Source: Crotophaga sulcirostris (Eukaryota; Chordata; Aves; Cuculiformes; Crotophagidae). Taken from it: a stretch of DNA of 64,000 bases. Below are positions 1-13,195 of this stretch, piece by piece (position 1 is the first letter of the stretch; every line of letters starts with the position of its first letter). The DNA is taken from NCBI GenBank assembly GCA_013397455.1, contig VYZB01000332.1, positions 122,746-186,745 on the forward strand, in the 5' to 3' direction. The notes beneath the pieces are model-generated. The model made no database searches. It was not told where the DNA came from and worked only from the letters and a program-made list of their open reading frames with translations. Both the position numbers and the translations under genes were made by a program.

Positions 1-3000
1 CTCAGGGAAGTTTCTGCTTCAACCTACTACTACAACAGAGCATTGACACCTACACCCATTTTTAGTGTAATAGCACGTTAAAGGGTTCACATTAATCATT
101 TGTTGGGGTATCACAAGAGTATGGTAGGAGGAAGGTACAAAGACTAAGCAAATGTTTCAAGTAATATATCCACCAGGAAGATGTCAGTAAGATTGGCTTT
201 CCTGGTCAAGATTGAAGATACCATGTGGCCTGTGTTTCAGAGGTCTGCCAAGAAAATTTCAGTAGAGCACTTCATGTCCCTTTGCACTGGCATGTCCTCA
301 TAACAGCGTGGCAGGAATTGTAACTTACTGACCTTGGAGGTTTATCTACTCCCTTGTCAACTACATGTGGTTGTAGAACACTTCCAAGTATCCCTTTTTT
401 ATCACTATGAGAAATAAGAATGATTTCAGCTTATGTATTTCTACAAGTCACTGGTTTTGAGATCTGCTTTCACAAATACAAAAAGAAAGGTTTTGCAAGT
501 GGGAAGAACAAGAAACTTACAGATATGACACAAATTTTTGTTTATTTTGATAATAAGCTTTGGGCACTTAAAATAAAAGGGTCCAAGTAAAGTTCTGTCT
601 CTTCCTTTCTCTTCTGAGCTGGCAGAGTTACATTTTAGAGATAACTAAAGCCCATAATATGTGAGACAGAGCAACTTCGCAAGCTGGTATCAGAGATGCT
701 TCACTGCCAGGCATAAGCTGGCCCCTGAGTTAGTCCTTTCTGCACACCTTTGTGAAGCTGCGCTGCTTAGGTTTGTCTTCTGAGGAATAGGAACCAGTCC
801 TGCAAAACCTGTTAGGGAGTTCCCAAGCTTTCTTTGCAGTTTTTTTTTTTCTTTTATAAAACAAGTTTCTCTGCTTATTCTTTCATGTTTTGACTCAGTG
901 TATATAAAACCTCTTTAACACGTGTGCCTTTGCACACTTGCATGTCTGAATATGTCATGTGATGCATGTTCATGGAAATACTTGCATGTACTTTTATACG
1001 AAATGTTTTGGTCTTTCATTAATTCTGCTACGACTACTTCGAAAATTCCCCTTAATTTTCTGTTTTCAAAGTGAGAACAATTAACATTTGATGAACTTAG
1101 AGAAACAAATGTTAGATAACAGTAGAAAGCTTCTTAAAATGTACCTTGTTGTGGGTTTCTTATTGGGATGATCCTTGCTCTTCCCATATGCTATATCATA
1201 GAGGATAATAATGTGTTCCAAGAATTACTATAAGCTTTTTAACTACTTTCTTTGTAGAAGAAGCAAGAGCCCCTCAACCTAGTAGATCACCAATACATTG
1301 CAGTTTTGCTGTTGGTAAAGAGTAAATACTTCCAGCATGTAGGTATTGAGAAAGAGCTTCCATTTTTCTTGCTTCCAAAAATGGAAACCTTTGTTAGTGC
1401 TCTTCCCTGTCTCATCTTAAGAACATCAGATGCGTAGCTGATAATCTTACAAAGTCATCTTCTTCAGGAAACAGAAATAAAACATAAATAGTTTTTTTTC
1501 TTCTTGAACATACATAAATATCAAAAACCAGAATATGGTAAGATTTGCTCCAGAGCAGTATACCATAAACCTTTGTTACTGGATTCTTGTGAAATAATCA
1601 CCTCTTGTCAGTATTTCGTTAGCTTCCTTTTAGTGGGGTCTCAAGTTATAAAATGTCTCCAGCATATTGCTGTGCTTGGTAGAAAAATTCTTCTAATTTA
1701 GATTGCTTGAGTATTGCCACGACTGGGTACTGGCAGCCAGTCCAGGCAGCAGCAGCTTTTCCTCTGTGCTGCAATTCCTGCGTGTTTAGGAGAGGTTTGT
1801 CCATCTCTCATCTCCATTCACTCCTAGACAAGCAATTCTCGACCATCTACCCATGACTTCTGCCTTTCTGTCATTTGCCCATGTGTGTCAGATGCTTCAT
1901 TTGCAAATTTCATCCCTTCCTCACTTACTCCCATCCTCTCTCCATCCACATACTCCAGCTTCCTTCTCCCTTGGTGCTGTTTTTCTTTCTCTGCAGGAGC
2001 CAAAGGGACCAGTTCTGCCTGGTTTCCTTTATCCAGTTACAGCTGATCCGGTGACAGTTTTTGTTGGGTGTCTGTGAGCCTGTGTTCCTCCTGGGGCTCA
2101 TGTCAGCCTGCCCGCAGAGGCAGTGAGGAGCTGGTATCACTTACTAACTCAGAGATACTCAGTGCACCAGTGCTGGGCTTATTCTGCCTGGGAGCATCTG
2201 TTATACAATATTAATGAAAATGAATTAAATTTTTCTTCATCCTGAAACTTAGTTTGACGTGCTTTACAAATCCAGGGTACAAAAGCAACATAATGCTGTA
2301 TGTTAAAAAATTAAATTTTCAATTTTCAATTTTCTTAATATTTGGCACATTTATTATGTGAACTTTTCTGTTCTTGTAAGTGACTGTGCTGACAAAGAAA
2401 TCCCTGAGTTGTGCACACAGTTATGCAGGCGTCCCGTGGTGCTCTGTTAGTGGTGTCTTTCTACTTCAACCAGTTCACTCTGTCCTTTATGCTGATTTCA
2501 TTTCTTCCTAGAATTGTTCTTTTCTATCACAGCCTTATGAATGGCATCTCCCTTTCTTTTTGAAACAGTGACTTCTCATTGTATTGTGTTCTGTGCAATT
2601 ATTTGTTTTCAACTGAAGCTACTAAATGCTGTACAATATTCAGCATGGTTAAGCCCTTTTGGTGTAACTGTATAACTGTATATAATTTATTAATTATCAC
2701 AGCTATAACTAATAATTTTGGTTAGACTTCAGCTAAATGCTTCAGAATGCGATGTCCTTTGTTTGTTCAGTTCTTAAATTTATTTTCCCTTAAACGATCT
2801 TTCTCTATCAGCAGTCTGTTTCTCTGTTATCCATTTTATTGATTGTAATCCTTAATCTGCACTCTAATGAGCTCCTTTTCTAGAAGTCTGTTTGATACTG
2901 TCTTCAAACACGGTTTGTTTGTGCAGCTTTTGCGAGTTGGTCTCTGAAGGCCTTACCTCTGTCCCTATCAGCTTGTTTATTTGACTATTTCAACTCTATG

Positions 3001-5204
3001 CAGTCTCCAAAGCTAAAATTGTTTGCAACCTGACCTGGACTGGAAGAGCATTCCCTGTTTGAGTTTTAAGCAAGGATTTCAAATTCCCATTCATAGCTGT
3101 CTTTCTGAATTTGCTGTTTACCTTGGATTCCAATTCAATAATTGCCTCCTCTGTCTTAAAACATCTTCTAAATGATAACCAATTAAATGACCAGATGATG
3201 TCTTCTTCCACTTTGAGTAATTTTTACAATCTCCTTTTTTTCTGTTGTTTCACTTCAGTGCTTTTGAGCATCTTCCATCCTGCAGCTTCTCCCATATTTT
3301 TTTTGTTTTCCTCCAGCTCAGTGTCTCCTGCAAAATCTCGTTTTCAGTTTCTTTTCTTCTTTGTCTTTCCCTTTCATTCCTGTGCACCAGTTTTTCAGTA
3401 ATTCTCATAGACTGCTTTCATTTACTCATTTGCACAGAAGACTGGTTTTCTGTAGGCTGTATCATACACTTGAGTTACACTTTTCATAAAACTTCTAAAG
3501 GCCTGTAGTTTTTGGACACATATTTTCACTTTTCTTTAATTTTTAATATATTCTTAGAAAGCATCCTCTAGGTCGTGTATTCGTCATTGTATTTAGCAAA
3601 GAATTCAGGTGTTACTTGGAAGCTTTTGCGCTTATCCAAGTCTTGCCCATGTTGTGTGTGAGGTGCTCAGCAGCAGCACAGGAGCGATGGCCTGACCTGA
3701 ACCTCCCAGATGTGCTTTGCCTCAGTGGTCTCAGGTTGTGTGATAGATGCAAAGTAAATACTCCAGATGTTTGTCTTGAGACATAAATTCAGCGGGGATA
3801 AGATTTCTAGGCAAAACTAGAAAGAAGTGATCAGGGCTGGAGCACCTCCCCTATGAAGACAGGCTGAGAGACTTTTGCTTGATCAGCCTGGAGAAGAGAA
3901 GGCTCCAGGGAGACCTTAGAGCAGCCTTCCAGTGCTTAAAGGGGGCTACAGGAAAGCTGGGGAGGGGCTCTTTATCAGGGAGTGCAGGGATAGGGTGAGG
4001 GGGAATGGCTTTAAGCTGAAGGACAGGAGATTGAGATTAGATATTAGGAAGAAATGTTTTCCTGTGAGGGAGGTGAGACCCTGGCACGGGTTGCCCAGAG
4101 ATGTCATGGCTGCCCCATCCTTGGAGATGTTCAAGACCAGATTGGATAAGGCTTTGAGCACCCTGATGCAGTGGGAGGTGTCCCTGCTCATGGCAGGGGA
4201 GTTGGAACTGGATCATCTTTAAGGTTCCTTCCGGCCCAAACCATTCTATGATAAACTTGCCTGTACGGTAATGCTAACTGTGCCAAACTAACAGGTTTCC
4301 TCATTCTGGTTCTCAGTATTTGTGAGATAGAAGCTTCTAATTTTCACGTTACTTACTCTCTGTAAGTACTCACTTTACATAACCTCTGTAAAGTCACTAC
4401 TAATATTAAAGGTCTAGTGTGCAGATCACAGATTAGTGAGGCATGATTATAGTTATTGTCATTAAGGCAGATGGGAAGAACATTTCTACCCACAAGAGTA
4501 GCTTAGTGTTGTAGGACATTTTGCTCATTATTTGTTCAGTCACACCATTCCAGTGCTTCCCTGAAGCACACAAGCTGTAGTTTTTAAATTGAGTTTCTGC
4601 TGTTCCAATTATCAATATTCTTATCTTGAATAAGAATTACCGTATCTAACTTCAACAAGTCATGTAGCATCTGTTCTCAGATGTATCAGCCTTATTTTGT
4701 TTCTCATACATGTTGTATAGAGACCTGAGAGCACAGACACAGCTGGAATCTTGTGTGTGAAGCTGGTTGAGTGTACCTGCCCCTCCTTGGGGAAACAGGA
4801 TGACGAGCGATACCCAACGCGCAAAGTGCTCCCATTTTTCATGCTTAGGTCAGCACAGCCTGGATGTGATGACCAGTGTAGAGGTTACGTTCCAGTCCAA
4901 TAGATCCAGTGTATACGTTTGCCCTTGGCCCAGTAGGAGGTCTTTTACCATCAAGTTTAGTGCCGTTCCAATGCCATTCTTGGCTCTGGGAAGTTGGAGA
5001 ACTTCAGTTTGTACCAGGCTTGTTTTGTAATCATATCTTCTGTGGCACTGAAAAGCACTTTATTTTAAAGGTGCCAGTGGATGTTGCCAACAGTATAAAT
5101 TAGGGAGTTTCATGGAACTATTTGAAGGAGAACAAATTGATAGTTTCAGTTTAAGTCAAGTCACAATTTTTAAAAGTTGAAATTATTTTCCTTATATTTT
5201 TCAG
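1..5204 (+). other. KMT2C: Intron upstream of window exon 1
   Basis: Apart from the CR1 at 3821-4252 I see only single-copy-looking, AT-rich sequence. I found no exon for the preceding PHD fingers. A small AATTTTC tandem lies near 2315-2333. Confidence 0.85.
3821..4252 (+). mobile_element. CR1 LINE fragment, 3' end, sense
   Basis: The copy starts near GATCAGGGCTGGAGCACC and ends AACCATTCTATGAT. It is 5'-truncated, as usual for CR1, and holds the 3' UTR plus the very end of ORF2. It lies in the intron before exon 1. Confidence 0.95.
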
Positions 5205-5270
5205 TGCCTTCTTTGGACTGTTGTGATTCATCAGTTGGAGCTCAGATTATTTCAAAATCAAAAGAACTAG
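5205..5270 (+). CDS. KMT2C: KMT2C window exon 1 (66 bp)
   Basis: It follows a TTTTTCAG acceptor and ends at a GTAAAG donor. It encodes VPSLDCCDSSVGAQIISKSKEL with two bases of a split codon at the start and one base (g) at the end. In human KMT2C this segment directly follows the last PHD finger of the second cluster, so those PHD exons must be upstream of the window. The trailing g joins 'ac' of the next exon to give Asp, as expected for the KELDPPKTY junction. Confidence 0.93.
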   Translation, partial: CLLWTVVIHQLELRLFQNQKN

Positions 5271-6716
5271 GTAAAGAATGTAAATGCTTAATCTTTGATC
5301 ATTTAGCTTATTTCAAGGGTATATTTTTACATGAGACAAAACCTCCTTTTTCTATGATGTTATAACCCACAGCATTAACTATCCTTCAGTTACCACAGCA
5401 TGCTTCTCATATATTTTTTCCTTGTTCTCTCTTTCTTCCTTTTTGCCTACCATACCTGCACTATAATAATTACTTTAATTTATGCTTTGATCCTGCAGAG
5501 TTAGTTGCTTGCCTTAACATTAGCGATGATAACACAGTGGGACTGAGTCAAGCACGTACACAAATGTTTACAGGCCAGAGCTGTAGGAGGACACAACTTC
5601 TTTATTTTTCTCGTTTGTGCTAGTAATTTATAATCTTGACAAACCTACTCACAAGTCACTTTTTATAATGATAGTACCTAACAGGAGAGCTTCCATCGTG
5701 TCAGAAGTTTTTTCCCATTTGATATTGCACAAATGCAGTTCTGAGAGAAGGTTCTCCCCTCAAATCTTCAATCTGAAAAGAGTATGTGATTTTTTTAAAG
5801 CAAACACTCTTTTTTACTTCAACATTAAGAAAACGGTCATCTGGGAAAAGCTGTGCTCAGAACCAGTTTGGTTTTAGGTGTGGGACGTTACATAAGAAAA
5901 TATTTTTAGTTGAAGGGAACAAATGTTAAGTTGTTAGTATGTTTTTGAAAATTGTGTTATCAAATCTTTATTTAATTGGCTCCAAAGAGCAGAAGCATCA
6001 TTGCAACCTCTTCATTATTTGGTAATTCCCTGAAAGTTCCCAAAGCTCCACTTGCAGGGCCCCAGCACAGGTGACAGTGCCTTTCTCCATGGTGAATTAA
6101 GGAATGTTAGAGTTTATTGATATACTCAATTGTCATGTAACAGCTTAAAGAGGAAGCAGTCAGGAGGCTTGGGTTTCACCCATGATTTCCAATTTGCTCT
6201 TGAGCAGCTCACTTGATTTAACTTGGTTTTTCTCTACCTATAAAATAGGACTGATAACTTAACCTGAGTTACCAAAAGTTCTGGGAGGCTTAAGGCCAAT
6301 AATGGAGATGAAGAAACGTTGCTGAGGGCTGGATGAGGGCCTTGGCTTATAAGCAACAGGAACCCAGACTAAGACTTGCCCAGTTTTCAGTGAGTGTGAG
6401 GGATACAGAAATACCCTACAAGGCATAAGTTTCCATAATCAAACCGTTCTTTCTAATGTAGTCCTTGATGTAAGTTGTTTTGTAGCAATATGATGGATTG
6501 TTGCTGGATTTGCCATCAGACTCTAAATTATAAAGCTGTAACTTTAATGTGTAAGACAGTATCAGATAGCTCTGCTTTATTTATACCTATTTCCTCACTC
6601 ATGAATCAGCTCCATACTTGTGGGCTATTAACTCTTAAAAGTGCTATTCCTAAAAATCTAAGACTTGTAAATGAAAGAGTTTTATATTGCTGTTATGATT
6701 CATTTAACTTTTATAG
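5271..6716 (+). other. KMT2C: Intron 1
   Basis: It contains the MIR-like relic at 6150-6320. Nothing else is recognised. Confidence 0.85.
6150..6320 (+). mobile_element. Old MIR/CORE-SINE-like relic, sense
   Basis: The order of blocks resembles a MIR: GGCTTGGGTTTCACCCATG, then AGCAGCTCACTTGATTTAAC, then CTACCTATAAAATAGG and GATAACTTAACC. Divergence is high and the ends are uncertain. It lies in intron 1. Confidence 0.5.
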
Positions 6717-6929
6717 ACCCACCGAAGACATACACCCAGGATGGAGTCTGCTTGACAGAATCCGGCATGTCTCAGTTACAGAGCCTAACTGTTACAGTAC
6801 CGAGAAGAAAACGGATGAAACCAAAGCTTAAATTGAAGATTATAAATCAGAACAGTGTTGCTGTGCTTCAGACACCCCCAGATGCCCAGTCAGAACACTC
6901 AAGAGATGGGGAGATGGATGACAGTAGAG
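6717..6929 (+). CDS. KMT2C: KMT2C window exon 2 (213 bp)
   Basis: The exon opens DPPKTYTQDGVCL and ends DGEMDDSR plus one base. It contains the basic stretch VPRRKRMKPKLKLKI, a plausible DNA-binding or nuclear-localisation segment (inference). The acceptor is TTATAG. The donor is GTAGCG, which is weaker than consensus. The length is a multiple of three and the phases are equal at both ends. Confidence 0.96.
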
Positions 6930-7696
6930 GTAGCGGTCTGCTTTTGGCATGTCTTATATCCTGGAGTGTTGCAGTACGTGTGTATGTTGCAGATATCCCT
7001 GGGACTTTTTGTTATCCTGATACCCGTATGTTCTGTACAGAATGCTTTATGGAAACTACTTGGACAATAGTCATAGCTCACTGCTGTCCATTTCAGGGAT
7101 TTTTCTTGTTATTCTGTTTCTGGGTCATGCATACCATAGGAAACACCTTTCTAAGGCTGGCAACAATGGAAATAGGTGTTGCCTTTTTGTCTAATACTTT
7201 CGTTACCTATAAGAAATATTGAGTACTTGCTGCGTAGAAGTGTATTTTGAAGCTCTGGAATTTTGTGCAAACGCTGTTCAGAAGTAGCTCACCAAAGCAA
7301 CATCAAGATCACTGTAAAGTTGGTATTTAAAATGAGAGAGGAAGTGGAGTAAAAAGCTCTTTGCTGAGAGTATTTCTTTTTTTCTGAAAGAAACTAGGTG
7401 GGCTGACCTGAGAGCCCGAGGAAAAAATATAATTTCCTCGCATTTCCATAGGTGAAATGAACATTTTGCTTGTCCTCAACTCCAAAGTAGAATTTAAGAC
7501 AGAATTTGAGTTTGGAAGTGAACTCTGGGTGTTGCTTTAGTTCAAGTGGATGGTGCTGTATGCAGAGCCCTACCAAAGGGTTTCAGGTTCCAGGATGGGG
7601 TATCCGTGTAGTACAGAGGGAGGGAGAGATTTAACAGTGCTTTTGTGGCCTCCAAAGCTGATGACAAATAAAGGGATGTGGGCCAATGCTTGCCTA

Positions 7697-7720
7697 CCCA
7701 AACACATCCCTGTGTTTGGG
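7697..7720. repeat. Short perfect hairpin, 10-bp arms
   Basis: The arms CCCAAACACA and TGTGTTTGGG are exactly complementary, with a 4-base loop TCCC. It is in intron 2 at the edge of a stop-poor region. No RNA family is recognised. Confidence 0.8.
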
Positions 7721-10282
7721 GATGTCATTGTGGATCAATGATAGAAGCCCTTGGGAGAGCTTCTTCCACCGCGAGTCCAGACATGGAGCAAAGATCCACG
7801 CGTCCCAGGTCCAACAGCACTTGTCTCATCTGCTTCCTCACAGCTGGGCAAGCACAGCAAGCCCAGACCAAAGATGGGAGATGAAAGTGGGAAAAAGACA
7901 CAGGAACAGCCAGCCCCACTCTTCAAATCCCCGCTCTTCAACACTAGAAAAAACCGCCAGCGTGGTGCAGTACCATCCTCCTGTCCTCTTTGCCATGGTC
8001 TGGCTGTCCATCCTGACAAGTGTCTTGGTAGAATAGGTGTTAATCCGTGGCCTGGGGAAAGGCTTACTGCTATGGCAGGTGTGGAAGTCATTGCATTAGT
8101 TGTGCAGGTGTCTATCAGGAGAGGAACATAGGCACCCACCTTACCACAATCTGAAGTACTTTCTGTTTATGCAACAGTGCCTCGTTGTTAATCAGATTAA
8201 ATATCATAAGAAGCTTTTTTTAGATACAGAGAGTGTACTTGAGATAACTGGGTAGTTTAACCATCAGTGCAGTTTCAGTGTTAACTTGTTCCTGTGAGTA
8301 TTGTTCCTGTTGTTTGATTAGCACATTCTTACCATCAGCTGTTGACTAGAAGTGTATTTTTGTATAATAACTTCCATTTATTTGCTTATAAACAGTTGAT
8401 TAGTTTTTTATTCTTTTATTTCCTTCAGTATTCACAGGGTTATGTACATAATCCTAGCATTATACTGACTCTTAATTTTCATCCCATACTTTCATGTAAT
8501 CTGTCAGGTGAGTTGTTGAAAGCAAAAAAGCTTTTGATTTTGGTTTGGAGGCATCAAGATAGAGAATTAACCACTTCCCTTGTTTTTCTTTCTCAGTGGT
8601 TAATCATCTTTACTTTTGCAAACGTGTGTCTGTTTCCTAAACTTCATCTAATTTCATTATCTACTTGTTAGCTTTTCTAGGTGTCCCTTTTCAACTAGAT
8701 AACAAGACATATAAATGTAATAGTAGAGTATGAAAGGGAGAGCCAAAGCTTCATCAGACTTTCATTTCAGTTCTGATCAGATCTGGTTGACTTTTTGAGA
8801 ATTAGAGCATGTTCTTGTATGAGACCGTAACAGCACAGCGTGTGCATGGTAGATGGGCTGGATTTTCTGGAACCTCTACTTGCTCTCTGTAGAGTGCATC
8901 AGTGCCTGTTCTTTGAACATCAGAAATTTTTATGTGAGCATCAGCATGAATAAAGCTTTGCCGTGGCTTTAATTGGAGCAACGTAGTGTAGTAATTCCAG
9001 GTGAACAAGAATAACCCTTACTTCCAGGTGGAAAAAGGAGGCTGTGTCTGAGGAAACTGAATTTGTGGTAATTTTGTTACCATCTCTTCTATAGGCTTTC
9101 ATCTGGTTTGACATTGCATCAGGTGTTCCACATTTTAAGGTCTACTTGAAAGTTCAGCTTGCTTTGGGAGCTTCAGCTTTGGTAGAGTTAGTGTGGCTCT
9201 TCTGTTGTTGGTAGAGCTGTGTTCTGTTAGGAAATGGGAAGGACCACTGCGGGCTTTAGCGTTCAGCGCGTGCTTCGTGTAGCAGGACACATTGGCACTC
9301 AAGCAGGTTTCTCTTCTGCCAGAAGCAGACATGTTGCAAAGAGGGCTCACCCGTGCTCTTAAGGGGAGGAGGGAATTGGCTGTGGTGGTCAGTGGGAACA
9401 GCCTTTGCCAAGCCAGCAGCTCTGTTGGTAGAACTCAGAAAGGTCTGCATCTGTGGGGAGGTCTGGTCTGTGACCCAGCCTGTGGAAGGACACTGGCTGG
9501 AGTTCTACCACAGCAGAAGTGGTGGGAGAGAGTCAAGCTTTGTCCCGTTACAACAGTATTGCTCTCTCTTATAGCTCAATATGGATTTAGACCATACAGA
9601 GTTATACACCTAAATCCAAAGCAGGGAATCAGAATTCCAATATTTTTCAGAGACAAGAACATATTTAACGTGTTTCGAAAACTTTTCAATAAAATGAAAA
9701 TGTAAGGTCATTATTACATTGACACTTTGAGGATATCAGAAATAAAATTATCTCACTCTCTCTTCAACACCAAAGGATTTTTAATGCCATCATACTTCAC
9801 ATCTGTTTCTACCCTGCTTTCACACAGAATATAAACTAACTCAAAATTACAGTCTTCATCTTCAAGGCTGAGTAATTTCATTTGGACTGAATTTTCTACT
9901 GTATAAGTCAACCTTCTCTGCATAGACAAGCCTGCTTTGTCAGTCACACAGCTTCAGTTCAAGAACCTTCCAAACTAGGAGTCATTGTGCATTACCTTCC
10001 AAGGACAGGCTGCAGTTTTTCAGTCTGTCTTCTCAACAAAAAAAAAACCCTACCAAACTAAGATTAGGAGGACAGTAAACAAAATGAGATATATATAACA
10101 CGTGGTAAATTGCATCCATGTTCCTTGATGTTTGGCTAGGAATTGCTCAGGCACTTTGGAAATGTGATAGCAAAGGCTTCTGAAAGGGGCACCAAGAAAA
10201 ATTTATCACATTCATATATAGTAACGATAGCATTTATTCCCTGGTTTTGTGTAGACATCCTCTCATAGGAAATGTATGTGTA

Positions 10283-10557
10283 GTGTAGTGACGGGATAAG
10301 GGGGAACAGTTTTACGATGAAAGAGGGGAGATTTGATTTAAATATTAGGAGGAAATGTTTTCCTGTGAGGGTGGTGAGGCCCTGGCACAGGTTGCCCAGA
10401 GAAGTCGTGGCTGCCGCATCCCTGGAGATGTTCAAGGCCGGGCTGGATGGGGCTTTGAGCAACCTGATCTGGTGGGAGCTGTCCCTGCCCATGACAGGGG
10501 AGTTGGAACTGGAAGGTCTTTAAGATCCTTTCCAACCCAAAGCATTCTGTAATTCCA
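10283..10557 (+). mobile_element. CR1 LINE 3' fragment, sense
   Basis: It runs from GTGACGGGATAAGGGGGAAC to CATTCTGTAATTCC. It sits 185 bp upstream of exon 3 and is the same subtype as the antisense copy downstream of that exon. Confidence 0.95.
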
Positions 10558-10741
10558 TACAGGGTCTTTGTGTATTGACAGGATGGGTTTCCCAAAATTG
10601 TTCAGAGAGTTTGGGTATCTGTCTCCCTTTTTAAAAAATCATTTTCATTAGGTTTCTCAGAAACCACTCAGATGTAGAAATTCTGGAAAAACACCTCTTT
10701 TGCCTTTTCCAGTTAAAATTATCGTTGCCTCTTTTCTGCAG

Positions 10742-10870
10742 AAGGTGATCTTATGGATTGTGATGGAAAATCAGATTCCAGCCCAGAACGGGAAGCTGTG
10801 GATGATGATACCAAAGTGGCAGAAGGAGCTGATGGCATTAAAAAAAGGAAACGAAAACCATATAGACCTG
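10742..10870 (+). CDS. KMT2C: KMT2C window exon 3 (129 bp)
   Basis: It encodes EGDLMDCDGKSDSSPERE through KKRKRKPYRP. The last ten residues form a strongly basic, nuclear-localisation-like cluster. The acceptor is TTTCTGCAG and the donor GTAGGA. The exon is 43 codons with the same phase on both sides, so skipping or circularising it would keep the frame. It lies between two CR1 copies in opposite orientation. Confidence 0.96.
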
Positions 10871-13075
10871 GTAGGATACATAATTCATATGGTTGTGCAT
10901 CCCTTGTTTGTTCTAACACCTTTTTTCTGTATAATTAAAAAGAAAATTAGAAAACAGTATGGAATTCTGAATACTTGCTAATTGTTGAGTTTGGATTTTT
11001 TCACCTGTTCTGTTTAAAATAATTTTTAGTTCTCTTCTCAAAATACATATCTTCAGCAGAGGGCTTGCTCTTAGTGTGCTATCAGTTATTGGTTATAGTT
11101 CAGATCTATACCTTGTATTGATCCTTAACTTGATAGGAAATGTACTGTGTTTGTATAATTGATGGAGGGCCATGTGTGTATCTGGTAATATCTGTATTTC
11201 AGAGAAGTTTTTGCAGGTATCTTATTTATTTTCTCAAATAATTGCTAAGAGTACTAAATATTTGCAGATTACTTTCTGGCAGCGAATATTAATAAATTCA
11301 CTTATTGGATGAATTAATTTATTTTAATTTATTAGTGCAGTCGACTCTTAATTATCTTGACTGTGGATTAGCTGGGTGTCCTGGACACAGAAACACTTGA
11401 CCTGTCTCCAGGCAGAAGAAGCTAGAGGTACTTAAGTGACTGTAGGAAGTAGCTCTGATTCATTAGGACTAAAACTGAACCCAAGATAATAAGCTCTGCT
11501 GAGACACTGCCTGGCTTTTTGAAGAGCCCCTGTGTCACTTACCTCGGTAGTCTCAGAATCTGTGTTAGCTTGCTGGGTTTGTGTCTCATTATGCAGCCTC
11601 CTGCTACTGTGGATAATGAGATGATTGTAGTCTTCACAGTCACAAATTCTGTTTTTACCAGTCACACCCATCCTGCTTGCTGTTAATGGGCCGTATCCTC
11701 TGATTATGAAGATAGTAGGGGTGGAGAACAGATGCAATGAAATGATTGAGGGGGTGAAAGCAAGCAACATGGTGAAGGAAGGAAAGGAAGCAGGAGTTAC
11801 AATGTGGTTTGGTTTCTGTTGCTTCTCTGTCAGTAACTGAAAAGACCTCTACCACCTTTTACCCTCCCTACATGATTTTGTAGAATCATAGAATGGTTTG
11901 GGTTGGTAGGAACTTCGAAAATAATCCAGTTCCAACCCTCCTGCCTTTAACAGGGACACCTTCCACTGGATCAGGTTGCTCAAAGCCTCATCCAACCTGG
12001 CCTTGAACACCTCCAGGGATGGGGCAGCCACTTCTCTGGGCAACCTGTGCCAGGGCCTCATCACCCACACAGGAAAGCATTTCTTCTTAATACATCTAAT
12101 CTAAATTTCCCCTCTTTCAACTTAAAACCATTCCACCTCATCCTATCCCTGAACTTCCTGATAAAGCTCCCCAGCTTTCCTGTAGCCCCCTTTAGGTACT
12201 GGAAGGCTGCTATAAGGTCTCCCTTGGAGCCTTCTCTTTTCCAGGCTGAGTAAGAGACCTGTGCCAGCAGATTCTGCCCCTATCAGTATTGCCTTCCATC
12301 ATGGCCCACCCTCTGGAGACAGGGGTACAAACCCACATCATTTAACAGAGATTTCCATTTCTCTGCAAATAATGTACCTCAATAAACCATTTATTTCTAC
12401 TGCTGGGTCCTCAAGAGAATAGAGTTTAATTTGCTCGGAGTGGTTTTGGATCATGAATTGAGTGGCTGGCTGCTTGTTTTCTGAAGCCAACAATTTCCCT
12501 GAAAAATGAAACAAATCTGAATCCAATGCATACATACACGCCAACTGTAATGGATCAGGGTACTGCAGTCCATCTCTAGTGAAGGACTCTGGAGTTTCAG
12601 GCAGTATGGTGTTGATTAATTATCTTTATTTTGTGGTATGTCCTTCTCTAGTAGACTCATGTGGAGTGGCGGGCTCTCTAGAGCAATTTGTAGAGGTTTT
12701 TTTAGGGTACTTAAAGGTTGTTTAATAGTTTTCATTTGACAGATTGACTTCTGATTCTAGCAGTTCATCAGCTTGCCAAGGGAGGGGAAAACCAGCATCT
12801 GAGTGTTGCCGGGTTTCATATTTGAACTTATTATGGATGTTTTACAGTGCTAAAATTCTGATCCTTTTTGATAATTACAGATGTACCCACCAAGATAAAA
12901 TTAAAATTCAGAAATATTTTGCACTACTCTAAATTAAAACTCCTGAAGTATCTCAGATTCGTTCTTAGTCCTGTACAGATGCAACAGACCCTCTTACCTG
13001 CAGAGTAGGTTAGGCTCTCATTCTTACTATGAAACATGGTTTTAATGAACGTACTGAATGTTGCTTCCTTGTTAG
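10871..13075 (+). other. KMT2C: Intron 3
   Basis: It holds the antisense CR1 at 11881-12252 and an AT-rich stretch around 11280-11340. Confidence 0.85.
11881..12252 (-). mobile_element. CR1 LINE 3' fragment, antisense
   Basis: It starts with the reversed 3' end TAGAATCATAGAATGGTTTG and runs to CTTTTCCAGGCTGAG. It is in intron 3. Long stretches are complementary to the copy at 10283-10557. Confidence 0.96.
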
Positions 13076-13195
13076 GTATTGGTGGATTTATGGTACGTCA
13101 GAGAAGTCGTACAGGGCAGGGGAAGACTAAAAGATCTCTCTCCAGGAAAGATTCTTCTGGATCTGTTTCTGAGCAGTTACCTTGCAGAGATGAAG
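13076..13195 (+). CDS. KMT2C: KMT2C window exon 4 (120 bp)
   Basis: It encodes GIGGFMVRQRSRTGQG and onward to SEQLPCRDE, a Ser/Arg/Lys-rich linker conserved in KMT2C. The acceptor is TTGTTAG and the donor the consensus GTAAGT. It is forty codons with equal flanking phase. Confidence 0.96.

Larger units (their letters stand above)
6930..10741 (+). other. KMT2C: Intron 2
   Basis: It holds a G+C-richer, stop-poor stretch at 7686-8139 with a hairpin at its edge, and the CR1 at 10283-10557. The rest is unremarkable. Confidence 0.85.
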
